This document shows positions 8,706 to 15,658 of a DNA stretch of 64,000 bases, piece by piece (positions within the stretch are counted from its first letter, which is position 1; every line of letters starts with the position of its first letter). A program made the translations under genes and the position numbers. Location: the NCBI RefSeq assembly GCF_013204845.1, contig NZ_JABMKY010000003.1:461907-525906 (forward strand). The letters run 5' to 3'. Origin of the DNA: Paenibacillus qinlingensis. Lineage in GTDB: Bacteria; Bacillota; Bacilli; Paenibacillales; NBRC-103111. Under the pieces are notes generated by a model. That model worked only from the letters and a program-made list of their open reading frames with translations, had not been told where the DNA came from and did no database searches.

Positions 8706-9308
8706 TTGCTTTCGATAATAACAATTGTAGTGGGCTATTTACTCGGATCCATCAGCTTTAGTTATTTATTCGGAAAATGGTTTAAGGGAATTGATATCCG
8801 CAAGCACGGCAGTGGGAACGCGGGGGCAACGAATACGCTTCGCGTTCTAGGGAAGTGGCCAGCAATCCTCGTCCTGCTGTTAGATGCCTTGAAAGGCGTC
8901 GTAGCTGTCTTACTAGGCGTGTGGGCTGCCCCGGGACCTGATAACATGTGGATTCGTGTGTTGTGTGGGTTAGCAGCCATTGTAGGGCATAATTGGCCTG
9001 TGTTTTTTGGCTTCCGTGGCGGTAAAGGCATTGCGACAACCATTGGGGTCATGGCTACACTATGTTTTGTTCCTACCTTGATCGCAGGCTTAACAGCCAT
9101 AGTCATCATCGCTATCACACGATTCGTATCGCTCGGCTCCCTTATTCTTACAGCACTCTTACCTTTTCTAATTTGGGGGATGGACCGGCCGTTACCTGTA
9201 CTGTGGATAAGCATTTTGCTATGTGCTTTTGCCTTCTTACGTCATCGGACGAATATTGTAAAACTTATTCAAGGTAAAGAAAACAAGCTGGGCCAGAAAA
9301 GAGCCTAA
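8706..9308 (+). CDS. plsY: Acyl-phosphate:glycerol-3-phosphate acyltransferase
   Basis: PlsY transfers an acyl group from acyl-phosphate to glycerol-3-phosphate, the first step of phospholipid synthesis. The 200-residue integral membrane protein shows the three PlsY motifs: GSGNAGATNTLR (about 36-47), GHNWPVFFGFRGGKGIATT (about 97-115) and the C-terminal LRHRTNIVKLIQGKENKLG. The start is TTG 8706 behind TAGGAGATG. gpsA, which makes its substrate glycerol-3-phosphate, follows 31 bases later, so the pair is a functional unit. Confidence 0.96.
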   Translation: MLSIITIVVGYLLGSISFSYLFGKWFKGIDIRKHGSGNAGATNTLRVLGKWPAILVLLLDALKGVVAVLLGVWAAPGPDNMWIRVLCGLAAIVGHNWPVFFGFRGGKGIATTIGVMATLCFVPTLIAGLTAIVIIAITRFVSLGSLILTALLPFLIWGMDRPLPVLWISILLCAFAFLRHRTNIVKLIQGKENKLGQKRA

Positions 9309-9339
9309 CGAAAAACAACTACGCGTAGGAGGGGAAACC

Positions 9340-10365
9340 GTGACACAAAAAGTATCGGTCCTTGTAGCTGGAAGTTGGGGGACGGCACTCGCCTCGGTAT
9401 TGGCGGATAATGGGAAAGAAGTCCTTCTATGGTCTCGTAATGAAGAACAAGTGGTAGAAATTAATGAAAAGCATACGAATAGCCGTTTCCTCAAAGAAAT
9501 AACACTATCTTCTTCGATTATAGCGACTCATTCTTTGCAAGAAGCTGTACAAGATGCGGATGCAATCATTATGGTGGTTCCATCTTCAGGTATGCGTGAA
9601 GTTGCTTCACGTATGCGTCCATTTTTGAAGAAAGATACACTTATTATTCATGCGACTAAGGGTTTTGAAACAGGAACCCTTAAGCGTATGACAGAGGTAC
9701 TCGCGGATGAGCTCCCAGAGATGGATCCGAAGCGATTCGTCGTTCTTTCAGGACCGAGTCATGCCGAAGAAGTCATTTGTAAAATGCCGACAACTGTTGT
9801 TGTCGCTGCCGAGGATTTACAAGCTGCTGAGGTTGCTCAGGACCTGCTCATTACACGCTATTTCCGTGTGTATACGAATCCGGATGTAACAGGTGTTGAG
9901 GTAGGTGGAGCGCTTAAGAATATCATTGGGCTTGGCGCAGGGCTGACAGATGGCTTAGATTTCGGAGATAATGCGAAAGCAGCACTCGTTACTAGAGGAC
10001 TAGCGGAAATTACGCGGCTAGGTACGGCAATGGGGGCAAACCCTCTTACCTTTGCTGGGTTAGCTGGGATAGGTGATTTGATCGCAACTTGTACAAGTAA
10101 ACATAGCAGAAATTGGCGGGCAGGCAACAAATTGGCCAAGGGGATTCCTTTAGAAGAAGTGCTCCAAGAGATGGGAATGGTCGTAGAGGGCGTGAAAACG
10201 ACGAAAGCAGCCTATGACCTGGCGAAGCGCTATGAAGTCACCATGCCAATTACGAATGAATTACATAACGTATTATTTGAAGGGAAATCTCCACAGCTTG
10301 CAGCTGGTGATCTTATGGGACGTGTGCGTACACACGAAATGGAAGAATTACCGATGACAAGATGA
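9340..10365 (+). CDS. gpsA: NAD(P)-dependent glycerol-3-phosphate dehydrogenase
   Basis: GpsA reduces dihydroxyacetone phosphate to sn-glycerol-3-phosphate for PlsY. The 341-residue product has the N-terminal Rossmann domain and the catalytic EVGGALKNIIGLGAG and GDNAKAALVTRGLAEI motifs. One oddity is that the usual GAGSWGTA nucleotide loop reads VAGSWGTA, so the first glycine of the GxGxxG fingerprint is replaced by valine (GTA codon near 9367). All other family residues that I can check are present. It starts with GTG behind GTAGGAGGGG. Confidence 0.95.
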   Translation: MTQKVSVLVAGSWGTALASVLADNGKEVLLWSRNEEQVVEINEKHTNSRFLKEITLSSSIIATHSLQEAVQDADAIIMVVPSSGMREVASRMRPFLKKDTLIIHATKGFETGTLKRMTEVLADELPEMDPKRFVVLSGPSHAEEVICKMPTTVVVAAEDLQAAEVAQDLLITRYFRVYTNPDVTGVEVGGALKNIIGLGAGLTDGLDFGDNAKAALVTRGLAEITRLGTAMGANPLTFAGLAGIGDLIATCTSKHSRNWRAGNKLAKGIPLEEVLQEMGMVVEGVKTTKAAYDLAKRYEVTMPITNELHNVLFEGKSPQLAAGDLMGRVRTHEMEELPMTR

Positions 10366-10387
10366 ATAAAAGGTTGGAGATAGCCTA

Positions 10388-10416
10388 CACCAGATCTTCT
10401 CCGCATTCATACTATA
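10388..10416 (+). promoter_or_regulatory. Sigma-K-type promoter candidate for spoVIF
   Basis: CACC (10388-10391), a 16-base spacer and CATACTATA (10408-10416) match the sigma-K pattern (HACM, 16, CATAnnnTA). Expected start near 10423, about 40 bases before the spoVIF TTG. The -10 also overlaps a perfect inverted repeat, CTATACCCTA (10412-10421) and TAGGGTATAG (10441-10450). CATACTA alone would also fit sigma-G, but the -35 for that is poor. Confidence 0.5.
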
Positions 10417-10462
10417 CCCTATCAGGAGTTCTCAATAGCTTAGGGTATAGGAGGCGGCACAA

Positions 10463-10744
10463 TTGGCGAATAAAGATATGTCAAAGGACATATTAAGTGT
10501 GGTCAAGAAGAAGACGGGCAAGTCCGTGACATCTAAAGATATCGAAAAAATTGCAAGTGGAGTGAAACCTTCTACTATGCAGAGTGAAGTTCAATTAAGA
10601 GCCCTCATTAAACAAGTTTCTGGATTAGTGAATGTCAAAGTATCCGAAGAAACGATTAATGATATCGTTCAAGCTGTTAAAAGCAGTAAACTGGATACCA
10701 ATAATATGCAGCAATTAATGAGCATGATGTTGGGCAAGAAATGA
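10463..10744 (+). CDS. spoVIF: Stage VI sporulation protein F
   Basis: This is a 93-residue, mostly helical, charged protein. Its sequence (MANKDMSKDILSVVKKKTGK..., then KDIEKIASGVKPSTMQSE and a C-terminal QQLMSMMLGKK) matches the SpoVIF family. In B. subtilis the family is needed for correct spore coat assembly late in sporulation. The start is TTG 10463 behind AGGAGGCGG, and a sigma-K-like promoter lies upstream. A strong terminator closes the gene, so it is probably monocistronic. Confidence 0.85.
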   Translation: MANKDMSKDILSVVKKKTGKSVTSKDIEKIASGVKPSTMQSEVQLRALIKQVSGLVNVKVSEETINDIVQAVKSSKLDTNNMQQLMSMMLGKK

Positions 10745-10745
10745 G

Positions 10746-10780
10746 AAGCATGAAGGGGTTCATCCCCTTTATGCTTTTTT
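10746..10780 (+). terminator. Rho-independent terminator after spoVIF
   Basis: A long stem AAGCATGAAGGGG/CCCCTTTATGCTT with a short TTCA-containing loop, followed by six T. It begins right at the spoVIF stop. Confidence 0.9.
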
Positions 10781-10843
10781 CTCGTTCTGTGCTATACTTA
10801 CATGTGTTTCATTTTTACGATTTTTACATAAGGAGTTTATCAT

Positions 10844-11023
10844 ATGTCACCTTTAGACAAAATGTGGGCCTCATTTGTGGCCATGGGACTGATGGTTGTT
10901 GCGTCGTTTCTGATCTCTTATGCTCGTACAAGAACAACTGGCGTATGGCGCGGTGTGTTGTCTTTCATTGCATTTCTAATGTTTATTCCAATCTTACTTT
11001 TTATGTTATCTTCTTTGTTTTAA
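10844..11023 (+). CDS. 59-residue membrane protein, DUF2768/YphE-like
   Basis: This small gene starts at ATG 10844 with AGGAGT at 10831-10836 and ends TAA 11023. The product (MSPLDKMWASFVAMG...) has two membrane helices, about residues 9-26 and 38-58, joined by a short basic loop (SYARTRTTGVWRG). Position between gpsA and the yphF-type lipoprotein, size and topology fit B. subtilis YphE (DUF2768). The family is restricted to spore formers and its function is unknown. Confidence 0.7.
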   Translation: MSPLDKMWASFVAMGLMVVASFLISYARTRTTGVWRGVLSFIAFLMFIPILLFMLSSLF

Positions 11024-11044
11024 CCTACCGGAGGGGAAATCATC

Positions 11045-11338
11045 ATGTTAGAACTGAAAACACGGAAAACGCAGATAAAACTAACGCCAGAAACGGGATT
11101 AACCATTCTGGACCATGCCTTGAAGGCAGATGTGGATTGGGGATTTTCATGTACACGAGGAACCTGCGCGAGATGTCGCTGCTACGTGGCTGAAGGTCGT
11201 GAGTTGCTTACAGAGGCATCCGAGGCGGAAGAAGATCGTCTAGAGCCAGATGAGCTTGCGCATGGCTATCGTCTAGCCTGTCAATGCGTGGTAAAGCAAG
11301 TAGGAACGATTAGTGTAACGCACAAGCCTTATTTTTAA
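11045..11338 (+). CDS. 2Fe-2S ferredoxin-like protein (plant type)
   Basis: This 97-residue protein has a beta-grasp 2Fe-2S fold. The ligand pattern is C-x4-C-x2-C (FSCTRGTCARCRC, about residues 36-46) with the distal cysteine in RLACQC (near 78). Two extra cysteines lie right next to the ligands. A one-electron carrier role is expected; the partner is not evident. The start is ATG 11045 after GGAGGGG, 21 bases behind the DUF2768 gene. A second ferredoxin lies 0.6 kb downstream, with a nucleotidyltransferase-like gene between them. Confidence 0.85.
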   Translation: MLELKTRKTQIKLTPETGLTILDHALKADVDWGFSCTRGTCARCRCYVAEGRELLTEASEAEEDRLEPDELAHGYRLACQCVVKQVGTISVTHKPYF

Positions 11339-11363
11339 AAATTACTGCCTGAAAGGTGTGGGC

Positions 11364-11954
11364 ATGATGAAACTGCTGGAGCCACTACTCCCGTCGATTT
11401 CGACTATTCATACTCGGTTACAGCAAGCCCATAACGTACAATGGCTAATTGGCGGAAGCTGTGGCTTACTCATGCATAACGTTGATATAGGAAGAACTCC
11501 CAGAGATTTGGATATTTATATCGATCTGAAGGATGTTCATACGGTACATAAGTTGCTGCAGCCATTCGCGATTGATAACCCGGAATTTAGTGAAACACCT
11601 ATATATGCTTCGATGCTAAGTCATTATCACATTGATGGACATGTCGTTGAAGTTGTTGGAGATTTTAAAGTAAAGGCACTGGGATCCTTGTATCAAGTTG
11701 AAGTCAACTACTTACAGGAGAACCATTATTGTCCCGCCTTCATTGAGGCTTGGAAGGTTCCCGTGATGCCTTTAGCGCATGAATTTCTCTTTAATGTCCT
11801 CCGAAATCGACCTGATCGCTATGAACCAATTCTTAGAGAGATGCAAGATCATCCTGACAGACATATGCAAGCTTTGAATGATTTGATGAACCGCAATCAG
11901 TGGGGTCATGAATTTCATGTAAAGATGAACGAATTGCTAGATAGGAACCGGTGA
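11364..11954 (+). CDS. Nucleotidyltransferase-fold protein
   Basis: The product is about 196 residues. The N-terminal half shows a pol-beta-like signature: LIGGSCGLLMHN (the G-G/S loop) followed by RTPRDLDIYID with a D-x-D metal site. The rest (about 100-196) is helical and unassigned. This pattern occurs in minimal nucleotidyltransferases and AbiEii-like proteins, but I cannot assign a substrate. The frame begins at GTG 11358, which overlaps the ribosome binding site AAAGGTG, so ATG 11364 (or 11367) is preferred. It lies between two ferredoxin genes and its stop overlaps the start region of the second. Confidence 0.6.
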   Translation: MMKLLEPLLPSISTIHTRLQQAHNVQWLIGGSCGLLMHNVDIGRTPRDLDIYIDLKDVHTVHKLLQPFAIDNPEFSETPIYASMLSHYHIDGHVVEVVGDFKVKALGSLYQVEVNYLQENHYCPAFIEAWKVPVMPLAHEFLFNVLRNRPDRYEPILREMQDHPDRHMQALNDLMNRNQWGHEFHVKMNELLDRNR

Positions 11955-11956
11955 CG

Positions 11957-12307
11957 ATGATGAGTGTGTTTGATGTTCATTTTTGGCCAGATAATAAGAA
12001 AATTAAAGTAAGACCAGGTACAACATTGTTGGACGCTGGTAATAAAGCCAAGGTCCATATTCGAACGCGTTGCGGAGCAAAGGCTGCTTGTTTAATGTGT
12101 AAAGTAAAGGTAGGCGACCAAAGTGGTCTAGCGCCACTGAATACGAATGAACGGTTGAAGCTTGGCTCCCTAGCAGATGAGGGAGTTCGTCTTGCATGCC
12201 AAGCGCGAGTAACTGGTGATGTGGAAGTACACATTCCGGAGGATCCTCTTAAGGCTGCAATTCGAGCACAGCTAGCTAGACAAGCAGAGGATGACGATTT
12301 CATTTAG
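11957..12307 (+). CDS. Second 2Fe-2S ferredoxin-like protein
   Basis: The 116-residue product has the pattern C-x5-C-x2-C (RCGAKAACLMCKVKV, about residues 36-44) and a distal cysteine in RLACQARV (near 77). This is a slightly different ligand spacing from the first ferredoxin at 11045. The C-terminal tail (AIRAQLARQAEDDDFI) is acidic and helical. ATG 11957 and 11960 are both possible starts; GTG 11951 overlaps the previous stop. Translational coupling with the nucleotidyltransferase-like gene is likely. Redox partner unknown. Confidence 0.8.
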   Translation: MMSVFDVHFWPDNKKIKVRPGTTLLDAGNKAKVHIRTRCGAKAACLMCKVKVGDQSGLAPLNTNERLKLGSLADEGVRLACQARVTGDVEVHIPEDPLKAAIRAQLARQAEDDDFI

Positions 12308-12328
12308 ACAAGATAGGATGGTTGAAGA

Positions 12329-13072
12329 GTGAACGTGAAACGACAACGAACCCAAGGTAGAAGTTTGCTTCTGGCACTCATCTTGGTTATTTTGCTTACA
12401 GGCTGCGCGTACCCACAAGAGCTACGGAAAGAGAATCAAATTAATCCTGCCGAATTTATTACCGTGGTGCAGCAAGCAGTTGATAGTTATCATGAAAAAA
12501 CCGGTGTACTTCCCATTAAAAATAGCGAGATGACGACACCACTCTATGAGAAATATGTAATCGATTTTCCTAAACTTAAAAAAACGAATCTGCTCAGTAC
12601 AGTGCCAGCGAACGCGTTTGAAAGTGGTGGTGTCTTCATCTATGTACTCGTTGATGCCGAAACGAAGCCTACAGTGAAGCTAATGGATCTATCCGCCTAT
12701 CAAAGTGTGGAAGATGTACAGAAGAAAGTGAATGATTACATAGCGAAACATGGTGGCAATATGCCGCAAGGGGTCGCCATTAATGATGCATTTGCCTACG
12801 TAGATTTCAAGTTGATAGGGATGAAAGAAACTGATATTAAATCTGTATATAATCGGAAAACTGCCATTACCTACATTCTAAACAAGCAAACGGGAGAAGT
12901 AACTATTGATTATGCAATGGATATCAACACGTTCGTTAAGAATAATGCATTAGAGGCATCCTTGAAGCCGGATCAAGATTTGAGGCAAATTCTCGTAGAT
13001 AAATCCTACTTTGTTCCGATTCGGAGCGTTCCCTATGCTTGGAAAGATAATCAACCTATGCCACACAACTAA
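12329..13072 (+). CDS. yphF: Lipoprotein, YphF family
   Basis: The 247-residue product has a basic N-terminus, a hydrophobic segment and the lipobox LLTGC (cysteine near residue 26), so it should be a lipid-anchored extracytoplasmic protein. The mature part has no motif that I recognise. B. subtilis YphF lies at the same place, directly upstream of spoIVA, and belongs to an uncharacterised family (DUF3939, from memory). The start is GTG 12329, 21 bases after the ferredoxin, so it probably ends the operon that starts at 10844. A strong terminator follows. Confidence 0.75.
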   Translation: MNVKRQRTQGRSLLLALILVILLTGCAYPQELRKENQINPAEFITVVQQAVDSYHEKTGVLPIKNSEMTTPLYEKYVIDFPKLKKTNLLSTVPANAFESGGVFIYVLVDAETKPTVKLMDLSAYQSVEDVQKKVNDYIAKHGGNMPQGVAINDAFAYVDFKLIGMKETDIKSVYNRKTAITYILNKQTGEVTIDYAMDINTFVKNNALEASLKPDQDLRQILVDKSYFVPIRSVPYAWKDNQPMPHN

Positions 13073-13081
13073 ATTTGAACG

Positions 13082-13112
13082 AACCTCTTACCCATGTGTA
13101 AGAGGTTTTTTT
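13082..13112 (+). terminator. Rho-independent terminator after yphF
   Basis: Perfect 10-bp stem AACCTCTTAC/GTAAGAGGTT (13082-13091, 13098-13107), 6-nt loop, T-run. It separates the yphF operon from spoIVA. Confidence 0.92.
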
Positions 13113-13209
13113 GTCTTTATAGAATAAGCGCAACTGACTGATCATATATTCTTTCGAAAGCCGTATGTGCTTCATAAAATATGAGCGAAAAAAAGTTGAA
13201 ACGCATCTA

Positions 13210-13237
13210 TCATATTTCTATCGAAAGTACATATATT
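13210..13237 (+). promoter_or_regulatory. Sigma-E promoter of spoIVA
   Basis: TCATATT (13210-13216), a 13-base spacer and CATATATT (13230-13237) match the sigma-E consensus (KMATATT, 13-14, CATACAHT) at all but one position. Expected transcription start near 13245, about 77 bases before the spoIVA start at 13322. SpoIVA is a mother-cell protein under sigma-E in B. subtilis. Confidence 0.75.
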
Positions 13238-13321
13238 TTTACTAGTCCAAATGAATGTACGAGTAGTCAATTGTTACCGTCACTAGCGTCAGTTGACGAC
13301 CAAACTGTAGGAGGGATTCTC

Positions 13322-14800
13322 TTGGAGAAAGTGGATATCTTTAAGGACATTGCAGAACGAACGGGAGGGGACATTTACCTGGGGGTTGTCGGAGCAGTCC
13401 GGACAGGGAAATCAACCTTTATAAAGCGTTTTGTGGAATCTGTAGTGCTGCCGAACATTCAAAGCGAAGCGGATAGGATCCGGGCTACCGATGAACTCCC
13501 GCAGAGCGCTGCTGGCCGCACGATTATGACAACGGAGCCGAAATTCGTACCGAATACGGCGGTTCAAATTTCTGTGGCTGAAGGACTGAATGTCAATGTC
13601 CGCCTTGTTGATTGTGTCGGGTATGCAGTCGATGGCGCCAAAGGCTATGAAGACGAGAACGGACCTCGGATGATCAATACACCATGGTTCGATGAGCCGA
13701 TTCCTTTCCAAGAAGCGGCTGAGATCGGAACACGGAAAGTCATTCAAGAGCACTCCACATTAGGTGTTGTGGTTACGACAGATGGCACGATCTCGGATAT
13801 CCCGCGGTCTTCCTATGTATTGGCAGAGGAAAGAGTTATTAATGAGCTCAAAGAGGTCGGGAAACCGTTCATTGTGATTATTAACTCTCAGAAACCAAAC
13901 AGTGAGCCTGCACTTGAGCTGCGCAGCGAGCTGCAAAGCCGCTATGATGTTCCAGTTGTAACAATGAGTGTAGCTAGCGCTGGAGAAGAAGAAATGGTCT
14001 CCGTGCTTCGTGAAGTCCTGTATGAGTTCCCGGTACATGAAGTGAATGTGAACTTGCCAAGCTGGGTTATGGTTCTAGATGAGAATCATTGGCTGCGGAC
14101 ACAGTTCGAAGCATCTGTTCGCGATACGGTACAGGATATCAGACGCTTACGTGATGTTGATCGTGTTGTCAGTCAATTTGCTGAATATGAGTTTATCGAC
14201 AAGGCTGCATTAGCTGGCCTAAATATGGGGCAGGGTGTTGCTGAGATTGACCTCTTTGCACCAGATGAACTCTATGATCGCATTCTCGTCGAGGTCGTTG
14301 GTGTTGAAATCCGTGGGAAGGATCATCTTCTCCAGCTTATGCAGGATTTCACACATGCGAAGAGGGAATATGATCAATTCGCTGAGGCACTTGAGATGGT
14401 CAAAACAACCGGGTATGGGATAGCGCCTCCTACGCTTGCTGAGATGGCGTTAGATGAGCCTGAGTTAATCCGTCAAGGCTCCAGATTCGGCGTACGTCTA
14501 AGAGCTACCGCGCCTTCCATTCATATGATTCGAGTGGATGTAGAATCCGAGTTCTCACCGATCATCGGAACGGAGAAGCAGAGTGAAGAGCTTGTACGCT
14601 ATCTAATGCAAGATTTTGAGGATAATCCACTCAAGATTTGGGAATCCGATATTTTCGGAAGATCATTGCATTCGATTGTGCGAGAAGGCATTCAAGGCAA
14701 GCTTGCTCAAATGCCAGATAATGCAAGATATAAACTTCAAGAAACGCTTGGACGTATTATTAACGAAGGATCGGGCGGCTTGATCGCTATTATTCTGTAG
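13322..14800 (+). CDS. spoIVA: Stage IV sporulation protein A, spore coat basement-layer ATPase
   Basis: SpoIVA hydrolyses ATP to polymerise on the outer forespore membrane and forms the platform for coat assembly; it also links coat and cortex formation. The product starts LEKVDIFKDIAERTGGDIY and has the Walker A GAVRTGKST at about residues 24-32. From TTG 13322 it is 492 residues, the length of the B. subtilis protein. The frame is open from ATG 13181, but that codon lies upstream of the sigma-E promoter and lacks a ribosome binding site. TTG 13322 has TAGGAGGG at 13307-13314. Confidence 0.97.
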   Translation: MEKVDIFKDIAERTGGDIYLGVVGAVRTGKSTFIKRFVESVVLPNIQSEADRIRATDELPQSAAGRTIMTTEPKFVPNTAVQISVAEGLNVNVRLVDCVGYAVDGAKGYEDENGPRMINTPWFDEPIPFQEAAEIGTRKVIQEHSTLGVVVTTDGTISDIPRSSYVLAEERVINELKEVGKPFIVIINSQKPNSEPALELRSELQSRYDVPVVTMSVASAGEEEMVSVLREVLYEFPVHEVNVNLPSWVMVLDENHWLRTQFEASVRDTVQDIRRLRDVDRVVSQFAEYEFIDKAALAGLNMGQGVAEIDLFAPDELYDRILVEVVGVEIRGKDHLLQLMQDFTHAKREYDQFAEALEMVKTTGYGIAPPTLAEMALDEPELIRQGSRFGVRLRATAPSIHMIRVDVESEFSPIIGTEKQSEELVRYLMQDFEDNPLKIWESDIFGRSLHSIVREGIQGKLAQMPDNARYKLQETLGRIINEGSGGLIAIIL

Positions 14801-14812
14801 GAAAATGTGGAC

Positions 14813-14836
14813 AAAAACACTCGAAAGGGTGTTTTT
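14813..14836 (+). terminator. Rho-independent terminator after spoIVA
   Basis: Stem AAAAACACTC/GGGTGTTTTTT closing a GAAA tetraloop (one G-T pair), ending in the T-run. Confidence 0.85.
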
Positions 14837-14976
14837 TGTCGTTTATTAGCGGAAAGTCCCACATAAAATGGAAATAGATACTTGAAATTGCTCCCTGAGT
14901 GTATTACTATGAATTTATTCGTCTGCTTTCAAAGTTCATTTTGCTTAGAAAATCAACGATTTTTCAGAAGTTTATG

Positions 14977-14982
14977 TATAAT
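14977..14982 (+). promoter_or_regulatory. -10 element candidate for hbs
   Basis: TATAAT preceded directly by TG, 65 bases before the hbs start. The -35 region (TCAACG, 14953-14958, 18-base spacer) is weak. Confidence 0.4.
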
Positions 14983-15046
14983 TTCTAGGAAAACGGTGAA
15001 AACAGGAAGTAACGGTAGTGAGAAATTTTGGGGGGAGGTGAATGGC

Positions 15047-15319
15047 ATGAATAAATCTGAATTGATCAACAAAGTTGCGGAAACATCTGAGCTTTCCAAG
15101 AAAGACGCAACGAAAGCAGTAGATGCTGTTTTTGATGCAATTTCTGAAGCATTGCAAGGTGGAGATAAAGTACAATTGGTTGGATTTGGTAACTTCGAAG
15201 TTCGTGAACGTTCTGCTCGTAAAGGACGCAATCCACAGACTGGTGGAGAAATTGATATTCCAGCAAGCAAAATCCCAGCTTTCAAACCTGGTAAAGCACT
15301 TAAAGATGGCATTCAATAA
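15047..15319 (+). CDS. hbs: Nucleoid-associated protein HU (HBsu)
   Basis: HU is the main histone-like protein of Firmicutes; it binds and bends DNA as a dimer. The 90-residue product begins [20 protein letters not shown] and contains [21 protein letters not shown], the flexible DNA-binding arm with its conserved RNPQTG tip, then the C-terminal [10 protein letters not shown] helix. The frame is open upstream to 14882 but only ATG 15047 gives HU, with GGGGGAGGTG just before it. The place after spoIVA is the same as in B. subtilis. Confidence 0.97.
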   Translation: MNKSELINKVAETSELSKKDATKAVDAVFDAISEALQGGDKVQLVGFGNFEVRERSARKGRNPQTGGEIDIPASKIPAFKPGKALKDGIQ

Positions 15320-15355
15320 TTTGTATTTATACATAGGATTGAACGTTACATAATT

Positions 15356-15400
15356 ATAAAGCCGTGGCCGCTAAATGCGGGTAGCGGCTTTATTTGTTTT
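15356..15400 (+). terminator. Terminator after hbs
   Basis: Stem ATAAAGCCG/CGGCTTTAT (15356-15364, 15385-15393) with an inner CCGC/GCGG pairing, followed by a T-rich tract. Confidence 0.75.
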
Positions 15401-15413
15401 GCCTGAAAATGGC

Positions 15414-15442
15414 TTTACAATTTGAAATTCTCCTACTATACT
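15414..15442 (+). promoter_or_regulatory. Promoter of the tRNA-Pro gene
   Basis: TTTACA (15414-15419), 17 bases, TATACT (15437-15442). Well placed 38 bases before the tRNA. Confidence 0.7.
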
Positions 15443-15480
15443 AACAAAAGTGAATGCGTTATTTTTGGCTGTAAACGTAA

Positions 15481-15554
15481 CGGGGTATGGCGCAGCCTGG
15501 TAGCGCGCACCCTTGGGGTGGGTGAGGTCGCACGTTCGAATCGTGTTACTCCGA
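15481..15554 (+). tRNA. tRNA-Pro (anticodon GGG)
   Basis: The cloverleaf can be drawn fully. The acceptor stem CGGGGTA pairs with TACTCCG. The D arm is GCGC...GCGC. The anticodon stem CACCC/GGGTG has the loop TTGGGGT, which gives anticodon GGG and a G at position 37. The T arm is GCACG/CGTGT with loop TTCGAAT, and the discriminator base is A. There is no encoded CCA, so the cca product (50619) must add it. The tRNA reads CCC and CCT codons. It has its own promoter and terminator, so it is a single-gene unit between hbs and the PAP2-type gene. Confidence 0.95.
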
Positions 15555-15563
15555 TTATGACAG

Positions 15564-15590
15564 AGACATCGGTGTTCGATGTCTTTTTCT
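15564..15590 (+). terminator. Terminator of the tRNA-Pro unit
   Basis: Perfect 8-bp stem AGACATCG/CGATGTCT (15564-15571, 15577-15584) with a 5-nt loop, then T-run. Confidence 0.9.
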
Positions 15591-15658
15591 ATTGCTAAGA
15601 AACAAAGCGAGTAGCTTTCATAAGATTGAATCTTTTGGATTACGTAGGGGGTACAGGG

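Noticed and set aside
15481..15600. Integration site at tRNA-Pro
   Set aside because: No integrase gene and no duplicated tRNA 3' end is found downstream, and the flanking genes are core.
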